In this document: one piece after another, positions 25,673-35,254 of the stretch
How positions within the stretch are numbered: position 1 is the stretch's first letter
How the letters are laid out: each line of letters starts with the position of its first letter
Assembly: GCA_963750045.1 (NCBI GenBank)
Contig: CAVVPD010000006.1
Location: 124,001-188,000 of the forward strand
Origin: DASUAS01 sp963750045
Lineage (GTDB): Bacteria > Actinomycetota > Acidimicrobiia > IMCC26256 > DASPTH01
DNA: 64,000 nt
Direction: 5' to 3'
The notes under the pieces: model-generated
Database searches by the model: none
Told to the model about the DNA's origin: nothing
What the model saw: the letters and a program-made list of their open reading frames with translations, nothing else
Translations under genes and position numbers: made by a program

Positions 25673-26827
25673 ATGAAGTACCTCGTGCTGGTCCCCGACG
25701 GTTGTGCCGACGAGCCCCTCGCGGCGCTCGGTGGGCGTACGCCGCTCGAGGCCGCGCGGATGCCGCATCTCGCCCGTCTCGCGGCGCGCGCCGAGGTCGG
25801 CCTCGCCGCGGTCATCCCGGCCGGGCTCCCGCCCGGCAGCGACGTCGGGAACCTCGCCATCCTCGGGTACGACCCGGTCGAGTACCACACCGGTCGCGCA
25901 CCCATCGAAGCTGCGGCGATGGGCGTCGACCTCGCGCCCGACGAGGTGGCCTTCCGGTGCAACCTCGTGACGGTGGACGCGGCCGGCACGATGGTCGACT
26001 TCGCCGCCGGCCACGTCACCAGCGAGCAGAGCCACCCCATCGTGGCCGCGCTCGACGCCGCGTTGGGCGGCGGGCGCGACGGCGTGCGATTCCACCCCGG
26101 TGTCGAGTACCGCCACCTGTGTGTGGTGCCGCGCGACCTCGGCGACGCCGAGTGCGTACCGCCCCACGACCTCACCGGCCGGCCCGCAACGGCGCCGACG
26201 GGCCCGGCGGCGGCCAAGTTGATCGCGCTGATGGACGCGTCGAAGCCGGTGGTGCACGCCGCCGCAGCCGAGGTGGGATCGGTCGCCACGCAGATCTGGT
26301 TGTGGGGTCAGGGCACCCGGCCCCGCCTGCCCGACTTCACCGAGCGCTACGGCGTGGCGGGCCGGTTGTCGTCGGCGGTGGACCTCGTGCGCGGGCTCGG
26401 CGTGCTCTCGGGCATCGAGGTCCTCGACGTGCCCGGCGCGACCGCGGGATTCGACAACGACTACGCCGCACAGCGCGACGCCGCGCTCGCGTCGCTCGAC
26501 GATCGCGACTTCTTCCTGCTCCACGTGGAAGCGACCGACGAAGCCGGCCACCAGGGCGCGATCGACGAGAAGGTGGCCTCGCTCGAGCGATGGGACGCCG
26601 ACATCATCGGCCCGATGGTCGACGCGCTCGGCGCCACGCCGTATCGCCTCCTGTTGCTGCCCGATCACGCGACGCCCTGCGCAGCACGCACCCACACCGC
26701 GGCGCCGGTGCCGTACCTGCTGTTCGACAGCGCCGTCGACGGGGACGGCGGCGAATACTCCGAGCGGGGCGTCGCCGGTCGTGCGCCGGTGCCGGCCCAC
26801 GAGTTGATGGCCCGCCTGGTCGGCTGA
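25673..26827 (+). CDS. ApgM-type phosphoglycerate mutase-like protein; candidate non-orthologous homoserine kinase
   Basis: The 384-residue alkaline-phosphatase-superfamily protein resembles archaeal cofactor-independent phosphoglycerate mutase. Visible blocks are YLVLVPDGCADEPL at the start, GRTPLEAARMPHLARLA near 21, the nucleophile serine loop GLPPGSDVGNLAILGYDP near 51-68, TGRAPIEAAAMGV near 72, VEATDEAGHQGAIDEK near 283 and LLPDHATPCA near 325. A subset of this family (TIGR02535) was proposed as homoserine kinase in genomes with threonine synthesis but no thrB. The gene occupies the thrB slot between thrC and rho, and no thrB is in the window. The kinase role is inference; the mutase-like fold is clear. 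Confidence 0.88.
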   Translation: MKYLVLVPDGCADEPLAALGGRTPLEAARMPHLARLAARAEVGLAAVIPAGLPPGSDVGNLAILGYDPVEYHTGRAPIEAAAMGVDLAPDEVAFRCNLVTVDAAGTMVDFAAGHVTSEQSHPIVAALDAALGGGRDGVRFHPGVEYRHLCVVPRDLGDAECVPPHDLTGRPATAPTGPAAAKLIALMDASKPVVHAAAAEVGSVATQIWLWGQGTRPRLPDFTERYGVAGRLSSAVDLVRGLGVLSGIEVLDVPGATAGFDNDYAAQRDAALASLDDRDFFLLHVEATDEAGHQGAIDEKVASLERWDADIIGPMVDALGATPYRLLLLPDHATPCAARTHTAAPVPYLLFDSAVDGDGGEYSERGVAGRAPVPAHELMARLVG

Positions 26828-26844
26828 CGCGCTGCCGACCATGG

Positions 26845-26873
26845 TTGCTCCGGCATGAGCCGGGCGGTACAGT
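26845..26873 (+). promoter_or_regulatory. Putative sigma-70-type promoter of rho
   Basis: TTGCTC (26845-26850) and TACAGT (26868-26873) are separated by 17 bp. Transcription would start near 26880 and leave a leader of about 185 nt before rho. Confidence 0.5.
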
Positions 26874-26965
26874 TTCGCCTGCCGCCGGTCGATTCTTCCT
26901 CCAGTCGTCCGAGACCTGTGCTCGGGCCGGCTGGGTGACGATCCCGGTTTCAGGTGTTTCCGTTG

Positions 26966-26993
26966 CCTCGGCACCGCCCCCGGACTGCCGAGG
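26966..26993 (+). promoter_or_regulatory. Hairpin in the rho leader
   Basis: CCTCGGCA (26966-26973) pairs perfectly with TGCCGAGG (26986-26993) across a 12-nt loop. There is no T-tract, so it is a leader structure rather than a terminator. rho genes are commonly autoregulated in the leader; a role here is inference. Confidence 0.5.
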
Positions 26994-27065
26994 TCTGACA
27001 ACCGTGCCCGTCGACTCCACGCTGCGTGACAACGCGCGGTGCTCCGACGGGCCGAGGGAGAGCAG

Positions 27066-28801
27066 ATGAGCCCGGAGCAGCAGATCGACCGTTCGGTGCT
27101 CGCCGGCAAGGACCGCGAAGAGCTCCACACGATCGCCGGTGCCATCGGAGTCAAGGCCGCGACCCGAATGCGCAAGGCCGACCTGATCGAGGCCATCCTC
27201 ACCGCCGCGAACGGCGGGGGCGACGCGCCCACGTCGGCCGACAACGGCGCGAGCGAGACCCCGAAGCCTCGTCGCGTCCGGTCGGCGCGGGCGTCGCAAC
27301 TCGCCGCCGAGGACCCGATCGCCGCGCTCGCCGCCGAGGAGGAGGCGCTCGCGGCCGTCGACACGCCCGACGCCGACGCGATGCCCCGCCCGCGCACGCG
27401 CCGTGCCGCCGCGGTATCCGCTGCCGACTCACCCGTGGCCGAGTCACCCGGTTCCGAGGAGTCGGCCGCGGCGGCAGGCGGTGGCGAAGCCACCGAAGCG
27501 CGCGAGGCGACGCGCCCGCCGTCGAGTGGCGAGACCGCCGACGACGACGGCACCGATGCCGACGACGATCGTCAGGGTTCCGACGGGAACCGTCGCGGCC
27601 GGCGCCGCCGTCGTGGGCGCGGCGGGGGGAACAGCAGGGCGGCGAGCCACGTCCCGCCGAGTACCAGGGCGATCCCATCCCGGTCGAAGGCCTCCTCGAT
27701 CTCCGGCCGGAGGGCTACGGGTTCCTCCGCGGCGGCGGGTATCTCCCCGCGCAGAAGGACGTCTACGTCTCCGCCTCGCAGGTCCGGCGTTTCGCGCTCC
27801 GCAAGGGGGACTTCGTGCGCGGCACCTCACGGCCGCAGGCGAGCAACGAGAAGTACCCGGCCCTCCTGCGCGTCGACGACATCAACGGGATGACGCCCGA
27901 CGACGCCCGTGGCCGCGCCAAGTTCGAGGATCTCACGCCGCTCTTCCCCGATTCGAAGCTCCGCCTGGAGCTCCCGGCCGATCCGCACGAGATCACCGGT
28001 CGCATCGTCGACCTCATCTCGCCGATCGGCAAGGGCCAGCGCGGCCTGATCGTCTCGCCGCCGAAGGCCGGCAAGACCACCATCCTCAAGCAGCTCGTCT
28101 ACGCGATCGAGCGCAACAACCCCGAAGTGCACCTCATGGTCCTGCTCGTGGACGAGCGACCCGAAGAGGTCACCGACATGAAGCGTCACGTGTTGCAGGG
28201 CGAGGTCGTCGCCAGCACCTTCGACCGGCCGGCCGACGAGCACACCCAGGTCGCTGAGCTCGCCATCGAGCGCGCCAAGCGGCTCGTGGAGATGGGCACC
28301 GACGTCGTGATCGTGCTCGACGGCATCACCCGCCTCGCGCGTGCCTACAACCTCTCGGCGCCCACATCGGGCCGGATCATGTCGGGTGGTGTCGACTCCA
28401 CCGCGCTCTACCCGCCGAAGAAGTTCTTCGGTGCGGCGCGCAACATCGAGGAAGGCGGATCCCTGACGATCATCGCCACCGCGCTCATCGAGACCGGCAG
28501 CCGGATGGACGAAGTCATCTTCGAGGAGTTCAAGGGCACCGGCAACATGGAGCTGCGCCTGGACCGCCGCCTCGCCGAGCGGCGCATCTACCCGTCGATC
28601 GACGTCGAGGCGTCGAGCACGCGCCACGAGGAGCTGTTGTTCGACCGCCAGCAGCTCCAGCAGGTGTGGAAGCTCCGCCGGGTGCTCAACGCGCTCGAGG
28701 AGGGAAAGGGTCTCGAGCTGCTGATCGACAAGATCCGCACGACGAAGAGCAACGACGTATTCCTCTCCGAGATCGCCAAGGCGCCCGCCCCCGGCGGTTG
28801 A
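27066..28801 (+). CDS. rho: Transcription termination factor Rho, frame broken in a G6 run near 27624
   Basis: The hexameric RNA helicase releases RNA polymerase. ATG 27066 follows a GAGGGAG ribosome site. Residues 1-45 are the SAP-like N-domain (ELHTIAGAIGVKAATRMRKADLIEAIL). A long Ala/Asp/Arg-rich insertion typical of high-GC actinobacteria follows. The frame breaks at GGGGGG (27624-27629). The other frame then carries the RNA-binding domain (YGFLRGGGYLPAQKDVYVS), Walker A SPPKAGKTTILKQ, VLLVDERPEEVTD, LDGITRLARAYN and the R-loop GALYPPKK-type segment. The corrected length is about 578 residues. Rho is essential in relatives, so an assembly indel is more likely than real loss. Confidence 0.93.
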
Positions 28802-28863
28802 GCGACCGGCGACCGCGCCTCGTGGGCGGCGCACTCGCGTTTCTGCCCCGGCGGCCCGTCCCC

Positions 28864-28869
28864 TAGACT
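28864..28869 (+). promoter_or_regulatory. -10 box of rpmE, near-leaderless
   Basis: TAGACT ends 9 nt before the rpmE ATG at 28879. Confidence 0.45.
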
Positions 28870-28878
28870 GGTGGGACT

Positions 28879-29169
28879 ATGAAGACCGACATCCACCCGA
28901 ACTACGTCGAGTGCAAGGTGCACTGTTCCTGCGGGAACGAGTTCACCACCCGCTCCACGGTCCCCCAGCTCCGGGTCGAGCTCTGCTCGGAGTGCCACCC
29001 CTTCTACACGGGGAAGCAGAAGCTGGTCGACACCGGCGGCCGGGTCGAGCGCTTCCAGCGCCGCCTCGAGAAGTCGACGGCCGCGCAGGCCTCCACCAAG
29101 AGATCGAAGGCCAAGGCGTCCAAGACCGCCAAGGACGACACGGCGCCCAAGGCCGAGCAGCCGGCATAA
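28879..29169 (+). CDS. rpmE: 50S ribosomal protein bL31, zinc-binding form
   Basis: The 96-residue protein begins MKTDIHPNY, the invariant bL31 start. Cys16, Cys18, Cys36 and Cys39 form the zinc site of the C+ paralog. A Lys/Ala-rich tail of about 30 residues (AQASTKRSKAKASKTAK) extends beyond the usual 70-residue core; such tails are seen in actinobacteria and would reach the small subunit side. The C+ type is normally the zinc-replete version, replaced under zinc starvation by a C- paralog, which is not in this window. The rho-rpmE order is conserved. Confidence 0.96.
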   Translation: MKTDIHPNYVECKVHCSCGNEFTTRSTVPQLRVELCSECHPFYTGKQKLVDTGGRVERFQRRLEKSTAAQASTKRSKAKASKTAKDDTAPKAEQPA

Positions 29170-29173
29170 CACC

Positions 29174-30127
29174 ATGAGCTCGGAGACGCCCTCCACGAGC
29201 CCCCGCTACATGGGCGGTCAGGCCGTCGTCGAAGGCGTCATGATGCGGGGCGAGCACTCGTGGGCGGTTGCCGTCCGCACCCTCGAGGGTGACATCGAGA
29301 TCGAGACCCACGAGGCGCCGACCTGGGCCCAGAAGTGGTCGAAGATCCCGCTCGTGCGGGGCGTGATGGCCCTCGCCGAGTCGATGGCGCTCGGGATGAA
29401 GGCGCTGTCCTGGTCGGCGAACCGCCAGATCCCCGAGGAGGAGCAGATCTCCCCCAAGGCCATGGGCTGGACCATCGGCGTCGCGCTCGCGTTCTTCACG
29501 GCCATCTTCATCGTGCTCCCCGCGGTGGCCGCCAACGGCCTCGGGAACTTCCTTGGCGTCGACGGGTTCTGGTTCCACGTCGCCGAAGGCGCGCTGCGTC
29601 TCGGCATCTTCCTCGGCTACCTCCTGCTCATCGCCCAGCTCAAGGACATCAAGCGCGTCTTCCAGTACCACGGCGCGGAGCACAAGGCCATCGCCGCCTA
29701 CGAGAACGACGTCGAGCTGACCGCCGAATCGGCGCAGCGATTCGACACGTCGCACGTGCGCTGCGGCACCAACTTCCTGCTCACGGTGATGGTGATCACC
29801 ATCTTCGTGTACTCGTTCGTCGGTCGTCCCGGGTGGCTGCTCCTGATCCTCTCCCGCATCGTCCTGTTGCCGATCATCGCCGGCGTGAGCTACGAGGTGA
29901 TCCGCTTCGCGGCCAAGCACATGCAGTTGCGTTGGGTCCGGGTGCTCATGAAACCGGGTCTGCTCCTGCAGAAGCTCACGACGCGCGAGCCGTCGCTGGA
30001 CCAGGTCGAGGTGGCGATCGCGTCGCTGCGGGCGGTGCTCACGGCCGAGCAGCTCGCCGAGGTCGAGGCGCGCGGCCACCACCACGAGGTCACCACGGTC
30101 GGGCGGCCCGCGTTCGGCACTGCGTGA
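29174..30127 (+). CDS. DUF1385 family membrane protein
   Basis: This 317-residue protein opens with the family signature YMGGQAVVEGVMMRG and later has QYHGAEHKAIAAYEN near residue 171 and CGTNFLLTVMVI near 197. Four to five membrane helices lie between about residues 95 and 245. DUF1385 proteins are almost always encoded next to prfA/prmC and are proposed to be metal-dependent membrane proteins of unknown activity. The His/Glu pair in GAEHK and the Cys in RCGTN are candidate functional residues. ATG is 4 nt after the rpmE stop, so it is probably cotranscribed with it. Confidence 0.92.
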   Translation: MSSETPSTSPRYMGGQAVVEGVMMRGEHSWAVAVRTLEGDIEIETHEAPTWAQKWSKIPLVRGVMALAESMALGMKALSWSANRQIPEEEQISPKAMGWTIGVALAFFTAIFIVLPAVAANGLGNFLGVDGFWFHVAEGALRLGIFLGYLLLIAQLKDIKRVFQYHGAEHKAIAAYENDVELTAESAQRFDTSHVRCGTNFLLTVMVITIFVYSFVGRPGWLLLILSRIVLLPIIAGVSYEVIRFAAKHMQLRWVRVLMKPGLLLQKLTTREPSLDQVEVAIASLRAVLTAEQLAEVEARGHHHEVTTVGRPAFGTA

Positions 30128-31495
30128 AGTTCGGGATCTTCTACGAGCACCAGCTCCCACGGCCGTGGGAGGAGGATTCGGAGCTCACCCTGATCCAGCA
30201 CGCGCTCGAGCAGTGCGAGCTCGCGGATCGGCTCGGCATCGACTACGTGTGGGAGGTCGAACACCACTTCCTCGAGGAGTACAGCCACTCCAGCGCGCCC
30301 GAGGTGTTCCTGGCCGCGGCGTCGCAGCGCACCGAGCGCATCCGCCTCGGGCACGGCATCGTGCAGACCCCGCCGCCGTTCAACCACCCGGCGCGCGTGG
30401 CCGAACGGGTGGCCATGCTCGATCTCGTGTCGGGTGGTCGAGCCGACTTCGGCACCGGCGAGTCGTCGTCCGAGGCCGAGCTGGGCGGGTTCCTGATCGA
30501 CCCGCTCGACAAGCGGGAGATGTGGGAGGAGGGATTGCGGGTGGCGCTTCGGTGCCTCACCGAGACGCCCTTCACCGGCCATGCCGGGAAGTACGTCACC
30601 ATGCCGCCGCGCGAACGTGGTCCCGAAGCCGGTGCAGAAGCCGCACCCGCCGGTGTGGGTGGCCGCCAGCCGGCGCGACACGATCCACCTCGCGGCGCAG
30701 CGGGGAATCGGCGCGCTCGCGTTCGCGTTCATCGATCCCGAAGAAGCCCGGCACTGGATGAGCGACTACCACGACACGCTGGCGAGCGAGTGCGTCCCGA
30801 TCGGTGACGTGGTGAACCCGAATGTCGCGTGCGTCACCACGTTCATGTGCCACGACGACGAACAGGAGGCCCTGCGGCGCGGGCTCGAAGGCGCCAACTT
30901 CTTCGGCTACTCCCTCGCGCACTACTACGTGTTCGGTCGCCATCATCCCGGTGTCACCGACGTGTGGGCCGAGTACCGTGCCCAACGCGGCGACCGCGGG
31001 TACGCGCCCGAGGCGGTCGAGGCCGCGGCTCGCGACGGGGATCGCCTCGGTGCGCAGATCGTGCAGGACGGCGGCTTCTTCGGGCTCCGGGGCGCGATCG
31101 GCACTCCCGACCAGGTCCGTGACTATCTGCGGCGCTACGAGGAATGCGGCGTCGACCAGGTGATCTTCTGCAGTCAGGCGGGGAAGAACCGCCACGAGCA
31201 CATCATGGAGAGCCTCGAGCTCTTCGGCACCCAGGTGCTCCCCGAGTTCATGGAACGCGACGAGCACCGACAGCGCGTCAAGGCGCAGAAGCTCGAGCCG
31301 GTCGTCGAAGCCGCGCTCGCGCGCAAACCCGCCGACGACCACCCGCCCCTCGCGTCACCCGAGTACGAGTTCCCCGCCATCCCACGCGGCCTCGCCGACC
31401 GTGCCGGCGGCGACGCCTTCCACCAGTGGCTGGACGAGTTCGCGGGCAAGACGGCGCTCGGCGGCGGCGGCGAGTTCAACGACCTGATCGGCTGA
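30124..31495 (+). CDS. LLM class flavin-dependent oxidoreductase, frame broken at 30613
   Basis: The GTG start overlaps the DUF1385 stop (GTGA). The N-terminal luciferase-like barrel shows KFGIFYEHQ, YVWEVEHHFLEEYSHSSAPEVFLAAAS and GHGIVQTPPPFNHPARVAERVAMLD. After residue 163 the frame is lost; the shifted frame continues NVVPKPVQKPHPPVWVAASR, TFMCHDDEQEA, and ends at 31495 in a plausible tail. Deleting one G in CGCGCGAAC near 30613 joins the halves into about 456 residues. Such FMN or F420 enzymes oxidise diverse small molecules. It interrupts the usual DUF1385-prfA adjacency and lies before a DUF1800/DUF1501 pair. Confidence 0.86.
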
Positions 31496-31567
31496 CCGGG
31501 TCCGCACCTCACCCGGTGCTGAGGCGCGCCTCACAGTTCCCTGACGTGGCGGCACCAGGCTGGGGTC

Positions 31568-32854
31568 GTGGGAGCCTCCGACCGGGAACGAGTCGCACAC
31601 GTGGTGCGGAGGCTGTCGATGGGTTCGCACCCGGACCTCCTCGACGGCCTCTCCGACACCGACGCTGCCGTCGCCCGTGCCCTCGATCTCAGCGGCCCGG
31701 CGGCCACCCCGCTCACCCTCGATCCGCCGACCGACTACCGAGCGGGCGCCCAGGTCCGCGAGATCGTCGCGCCCATCACCTGGTGGGTCGAGCGCATGCA
31801 GAGCCCCGACCGGCTGGTGGAAGAGCGGCTCACGTGGTTCTGGCACGACCACTTCGCCACGAGCGTCGCCAAGGTCCGTCAGCCGTACCTCATGTACCGC
31901 CAGCACCTCACCCTCCGCCGGCACGCCACCGGCAACTTCGCCGAGCTGTTGCGGGCGGTGGCCAAGGACCCGGCGATGCTGCTCTACCTCGACGGCATCA
32001 CCAACGCGGCCACCGAGCGCAACGAGAACTTCGGGCGCGAGTGCCTGGAGCTGTTCACGATGGGTCGCGACGGCGGCTACACGCAGGACGACGTCGTAGC
32101 CGCGTCGCGTGCGTTCACCGGGTGGGCGATCGCGATCCCGGGGCGGCCCGCGTTGGCGCGGCTCGGCAGCCCGTGGAGCGCGGTGTTCGTCCCGGGTCGC
32201 CACGACGCCGGAACCAAGACACTGCTCGGCACGACGGGCGCGCTCGACATGGACGCGGCGCTCGACGTGATCCTCGACCACCCGTCGACCGGCGAGTTCG
32301 TGGTCACCAAGCTCTACCGCGAGCTCGTCGGGCTCCAACCCGACGACACGACCGTTGCCTCGCTCGCCGAGGACTTCCGGCGCGACTACGAGATCCTGCC
32401 GTTGGTCACCGCGATCGCCCGGTCGCGCGTCTTCACGTCGGACGCCGCGGTGCGGTCCAAGTACCGGACCCCGGTCGAGAAGCTGGTCGGCGTGATGCAG
32501 GCGAGCGCAGGAGCGACCGTCGTGGGCCGCGCCGCCCGCCGACCGCGTGCCGACGGGAAGCGGGGTGGTGTCGCCCGGGCGCTGCGCACGATGAGCTACC
32601 TGCCGTTCGTACCGCCGAACGTGGGCGGGTTCCCGAAGGGGGAGCGGCTGCTCGGACCGAGCAACCTGGTGCACTCGTTCGACCTCGTGCAGGCGGCCGA
32701 CGGGAGACCGCGCCCGAAGTCGGTCGACGACCTCTTCGCCCGGTTGGGGATCTACGACGTGAGCGACACGACCCGGGCGGTGGTGGCGGGCCAGCGCGAT
32801 CCCGACCGTCGCTTCGTGCTGGCGGTCACCTCACCGGAGTTCACGCTCACATGA
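31568..32854 (+). CDS. DUF1800 family protein
   Basis: The 428-residue protein has a GTG start. Family landmarks are VAHVVRRLSMGSHPDLL at the start, ERLTWFWHDHFATS near residue 84, DPAMLLYLDGITN near 135, NENFGRECLELFTMG near 152, and a C-terminal FVPPNVGGFPKGERLLGPSN. There is no obvious signal peptide. DUF1800 genes are nearly always paired with a DUF1501 gene, as here (ATGA overlap). The pair is poorly characterised; export by the Tat system of the partner and a role outside the cytoplasm are commonly inferred. Confidence 0.92.
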   Translation: MGASDRERVAHVVRRLSMGSHPDLLDGLSDTDAAVARALDLSGPAATPLTLDPPTDYRAGAQVREIVAPITWWVERMQSPDRLVEERLTWFWHDHFATSVAKVRQPYLMYRQHLTLRRHATGNFAELLRAVAKDPAMLLYLDGITNAATERNENFGRECLELFTMGRDGGYTQDDVVAASRAFTGWAIAIPGRPALARLGSPWSAVFVPGRHDAGTKTLLGTTGALDMDAALDVILDHPSTGEFVVTKLYRELVGLQPDDTTVASLAEDFRRDYEILPLVTAIARSRVFTSDAAVRSKYRTPVEKLVGVMQASAGATVVGRAARRPRADGKRGGVARALRTMSYLPFVPPNVGGFPKGERLLGPSNLVHSFDLVQAADGRPRPKSVDDLFARLGIYDVSDTTRAVVAGQRDPDRRFVLAVTSPEFTLT

Positions 32855-34152
32855 ACGCGCACGACGAGGCCGGGATCTCGCGCCGCCGCTTCCTGACCGG
32901 GCTGGGCGTCGGGGGCACCGCCGCGGTCGCCGCGGGCTACGGGCTGTCGGTGTGGCGGGACGGCGCGACGTCGACATCAGGTGCGGCCGCTCCGCGGACC
33001 GTGCCCCGCCTCGGGAGCGGTCGGACCGATCGCACGTTGGTGGTCGTGGAGCTCGGCGGCGGGAACGACGGGCTGAACACGGTCGTGCCGATGGCGGATC
33101 CCCTGTACCGGACGCTGCGTCCCACCCTGGCTGTCGCCGACGCCGTCGCCCTGGACGACGCCGTCGGCCTGCACCCGGGTCTGGCCAAGCTGGCGGCGCG
33201 GTACCAGGCGGGTCAGGTGGCGGTCGTGGAGGGGCTCGGGTATCCCGACCCGAACCTCTCGCACTTCGCGTCGCTCGGCTACTGGTGGTCCGGGGTCCCG
33301 GGCGAGAGCGGAGGCACCGGATGGCTCGGGCGGTACCTCGACGGCACGGTGGGGTTCGACGATCCGCTCGCCGCCGTGGGCATCGGCCCGGTGCCGTCGC
33401 CCGCGCTGCTCGGCAACCGCTCGTTCGCCACCTCGATCAGCGACGCGACCGGGTTGCAGCCGCGGCTGCCCGCCTGGGTCGACACGCCCGGCGATCTCCT
33501 CGCGGCATGGGGACGCTTCGCGCCCGCGTCATCCGACCCCACGAGCTTGATGGGTCGTGTGCAGCAGGCGATCGGGCTCACCGTCGAGGCGCGTGACGAG
33601 TTGGCGGGCATGTTGCGGAGCACCACCTCCGACGCGGCCGCGGCATCGTCGGAAGCGTACGGAAGAGAACCCGAAGCGTCCGTTTCACTCGCGCTGGCCG
33701 CGCAGCTCGTGATCGGCGACCGCGCGCCTCGGGTGATCTACGTGAACGGCCTCGGCGACTACGACACGCACCAGGGCGAAGCGCAACGTCACCCTGCGCT
33801 GATGCAAGACCTCGACGCCGGCCTCGAGGCGTTCTTCACGACGCTCGCCGGCGCGGGTGTCGCCGACCGTGCGCTCGTGATGACGGTGTCGGAGTTCGGG
33901 CGACGCCCGGCCGAGAACGGCAGCGGCACCGACCACGGGACCGCGGCGCCGCAGTTCCTGATCGGGACGAAGGTCAAGGGTGGCCGCTACGGCGCACCGC
34001 CGTCGCTGACCCAGCTCGACCACCAGGGCAACCTCGTCTCCACCACCGACTTCCGTTCGCTGTACGCCACCGTGCTGCAAGACTGGCTGGGGGTCGACGC
34101 CCAGGCCGTGATGGGGAGGGGTTTCGATCCCGTGCCGGGCATCCTCACCTGA
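32851..34152 (+). CDS. DUF1501 family protein with Tat signal
   Basis: The 433-residue protein has a twin-arginine signal SRRRFLTGLGVGGTAAVAAG at residues 10-29. The mature part has the alkaline-phosphatase-like DUF1501 features: LVVVELGGGNDGLNTVVPMADP near 63, LGYPDPNLSHFAS near 127, VNGLGDYDTHQGE near 296, and SEFGRRPAENGSGTDHGTAAPQFLIG near 348, with metal-ligand candidates Asp, His and the GTDHG motif. It is likely exported folded. It is translationally coupled to DUF1800, so the two probably work together. Function is unknown. Confidence 0.92.
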   Translation: MNAHDEAGISRRRFLTGLGVGGTAAVAAGYGLSVWRDGATSTSGAAAPRTVPRLGSGRTDRTLVVVELGGGNDGLNTVVPMADPLYRTLRPTLAVADAVALDDAVGLHPGLAKLAARYQAGQVAVVEGLGYPDPNLSHFASLGYWWSGVPGESGGTGWLGRYLDGTVGFDDPLAAVGIGPVPSPALLGNRSFATSISDATGLQPRLPAWVDTPGDLLAAWGRFAPASSDPTSLMGRVQQAIGLTVEARDELAGMLRSTTSDAAAASSEAYGREPEASVSLALAAQLVIGDRAPRVIYVNGLGDYDTHQGEAQRHPALMQDLDAGLEAFFTTLAGAGVADRALVMTVSEFGRRPAENGSGTDHGTAAPQFLIGTKVKGGRYGAPPSLTQLDHQGNLVSTTDFRSLYATVLQDWLGVDAQAVMGRGFDPVPGILT

Positions 34153-34162
34153 CCCCCCCCGG

Positions 34163-34168
34163 TACCCT
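34163..34168 (+). promoter_or_regulatory. -10-like box for leaderless prfA
   Basis: TACCCT ends 7 nt before the prfA GTG at 34176. Confidence 0.4.
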
Positions 34169-34175
34169 GGGCCGG

Positions 34176-35252
34176 GTGTTCGAACGGTTGGCCGACCTCG
34201 AGACCGAGCTGGAGAAGCTCGAGTCGCAGTTGTCGGAGCTCTACGCGTCCGGCGACCAGACCGCGGCCGCGAATGCGGGCCGGCGCCTGGCCGAGCTGAA
34301 GCCGATCGTCGACGCGTACCGTGACTACCGCGGCACCGAAGGCGAGCTCGCCGAGGCCCGGGAGATGCTCGGGGGCGAGTCCGACGCGGACATGCGCGAG
34401 TACCTCGACAGCGAGGTCGCGGCGAAGGACGCGCAGCTCGCGGCGCTCGACGCCAGGCTGCGTGATCTCCTCGTGACGAAGGATCCGAGCGACGGCAAGA
34501 ACGTGATCGTCGAGATTCGCGGTGGTGAAGGCGGTGAGGAGGGAAACCTCTGGGCCGCCGACCTGTTCCACATGTACGAGCGCTACGCCGACCTCCACCG
34601 GTGGAAGGTCGAGGTGCTCAACCGGCAACTGTCCGACATGGGCGGCATGCGCGAGGTCACGTTCGTGGTGAAGGGCGCCGATGCGTGGGCGCGTCTCAAG
34701 CACGAAGCCGGACCCCATCGTGTGCAACGGGTCCCGACCACCGAGAGCCAGGGCCGTGTGCACACCAGCGCCGCCACGGTCACCGTGCTCCCCGAGGCCG
34801 AGGAGATCGACGTCGCGGTCGACCCCAACGACCTCGAGATCGACGTCTACCGCTCGAGCGGACCGGGCGGCCAGTCCGTGAACACGACGGACTCCGCGGT
34901 CCGGATCACGCACAAGCCGTCGGGCCTCGTGGTCACCTGCCAGGACGAGAAGAGCCAGTTGCAGAACAAGGACAAGGCGATGCGCATCCTGCGCAGCCGC
35001 CTGTTCGAGATCGAACGTGAGCGCCAGGAGCAGGAGCTCTCGTCGGCCCGTCGGAGCCAGGTGAAGAGCGGCGGACGCTCGGACAAGATCCGCACCTACA
35101 ACTACAAGGAGAACCGTGTCACCGATCACCGCATCGGGATGACGCTGCATTCCCTCGACCAGGTCCTCGCCGGTCAGCTCGACGACCTCACCGACGCGCT
35201 CATCGCCGACGAGCGCGGCCGTCAGCTCGGCGGCGACGACCCCGAGGGCTGA
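34176..35252 (+). CDS. prfA: Peptide chain release factor 1
   Basis: The 358-residue protein recognises UAA and UAG. An N-terminal coiled-coil (about residues 1-100) precedes the IRGGEGGEEGNLWAADL core segment and the codon-recognition domain HRVQRVPTTESQGRVHTSAATV (residues 188-205). This holds the RF1-type P-T-T rather than RF2 SPF at the tripeptide position. The catalytic GGQ lies at residues 231-233 in SGPGGQSVNTTDSAV. The GTG start 7 nt after a -10-like box fits a leaderless transcript. prmC follows 2 nt after the stop, as expected for its methyltransferase. Confidence 0.97.
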   Translation: MFERLADLETELEKLESQLSELYASGDQTAAANAGRRLAELKPIVDAYRDYRGTEGELAEAREMLGGESDADMREYLDSEVAAKDAQLAALDARLRDLLVTKDPSDGKNVIVEIRGGEGGEEGNLWAADLFHMYERYADLHRWKVEVLNRQLSDMGGMREVTFVVKGADAWARLKHEAGPHRVQRVPTTESQGRVHTSAATVTVLPEAEEIDVAVDPNDLEIDVYRSSGPGGQSVNTTDSAVRITHKPSGLVVTCQDEKSQLQNKDKAMRILRSRLFEIERERQEQELSSARRSQVKSGGRSDKIRTYNYKENRVTDHRIGMTLHSLDQVLAGQLDDLTDALIADERGRQLGGDDPEG

Positions 35253-35254
35253 GC

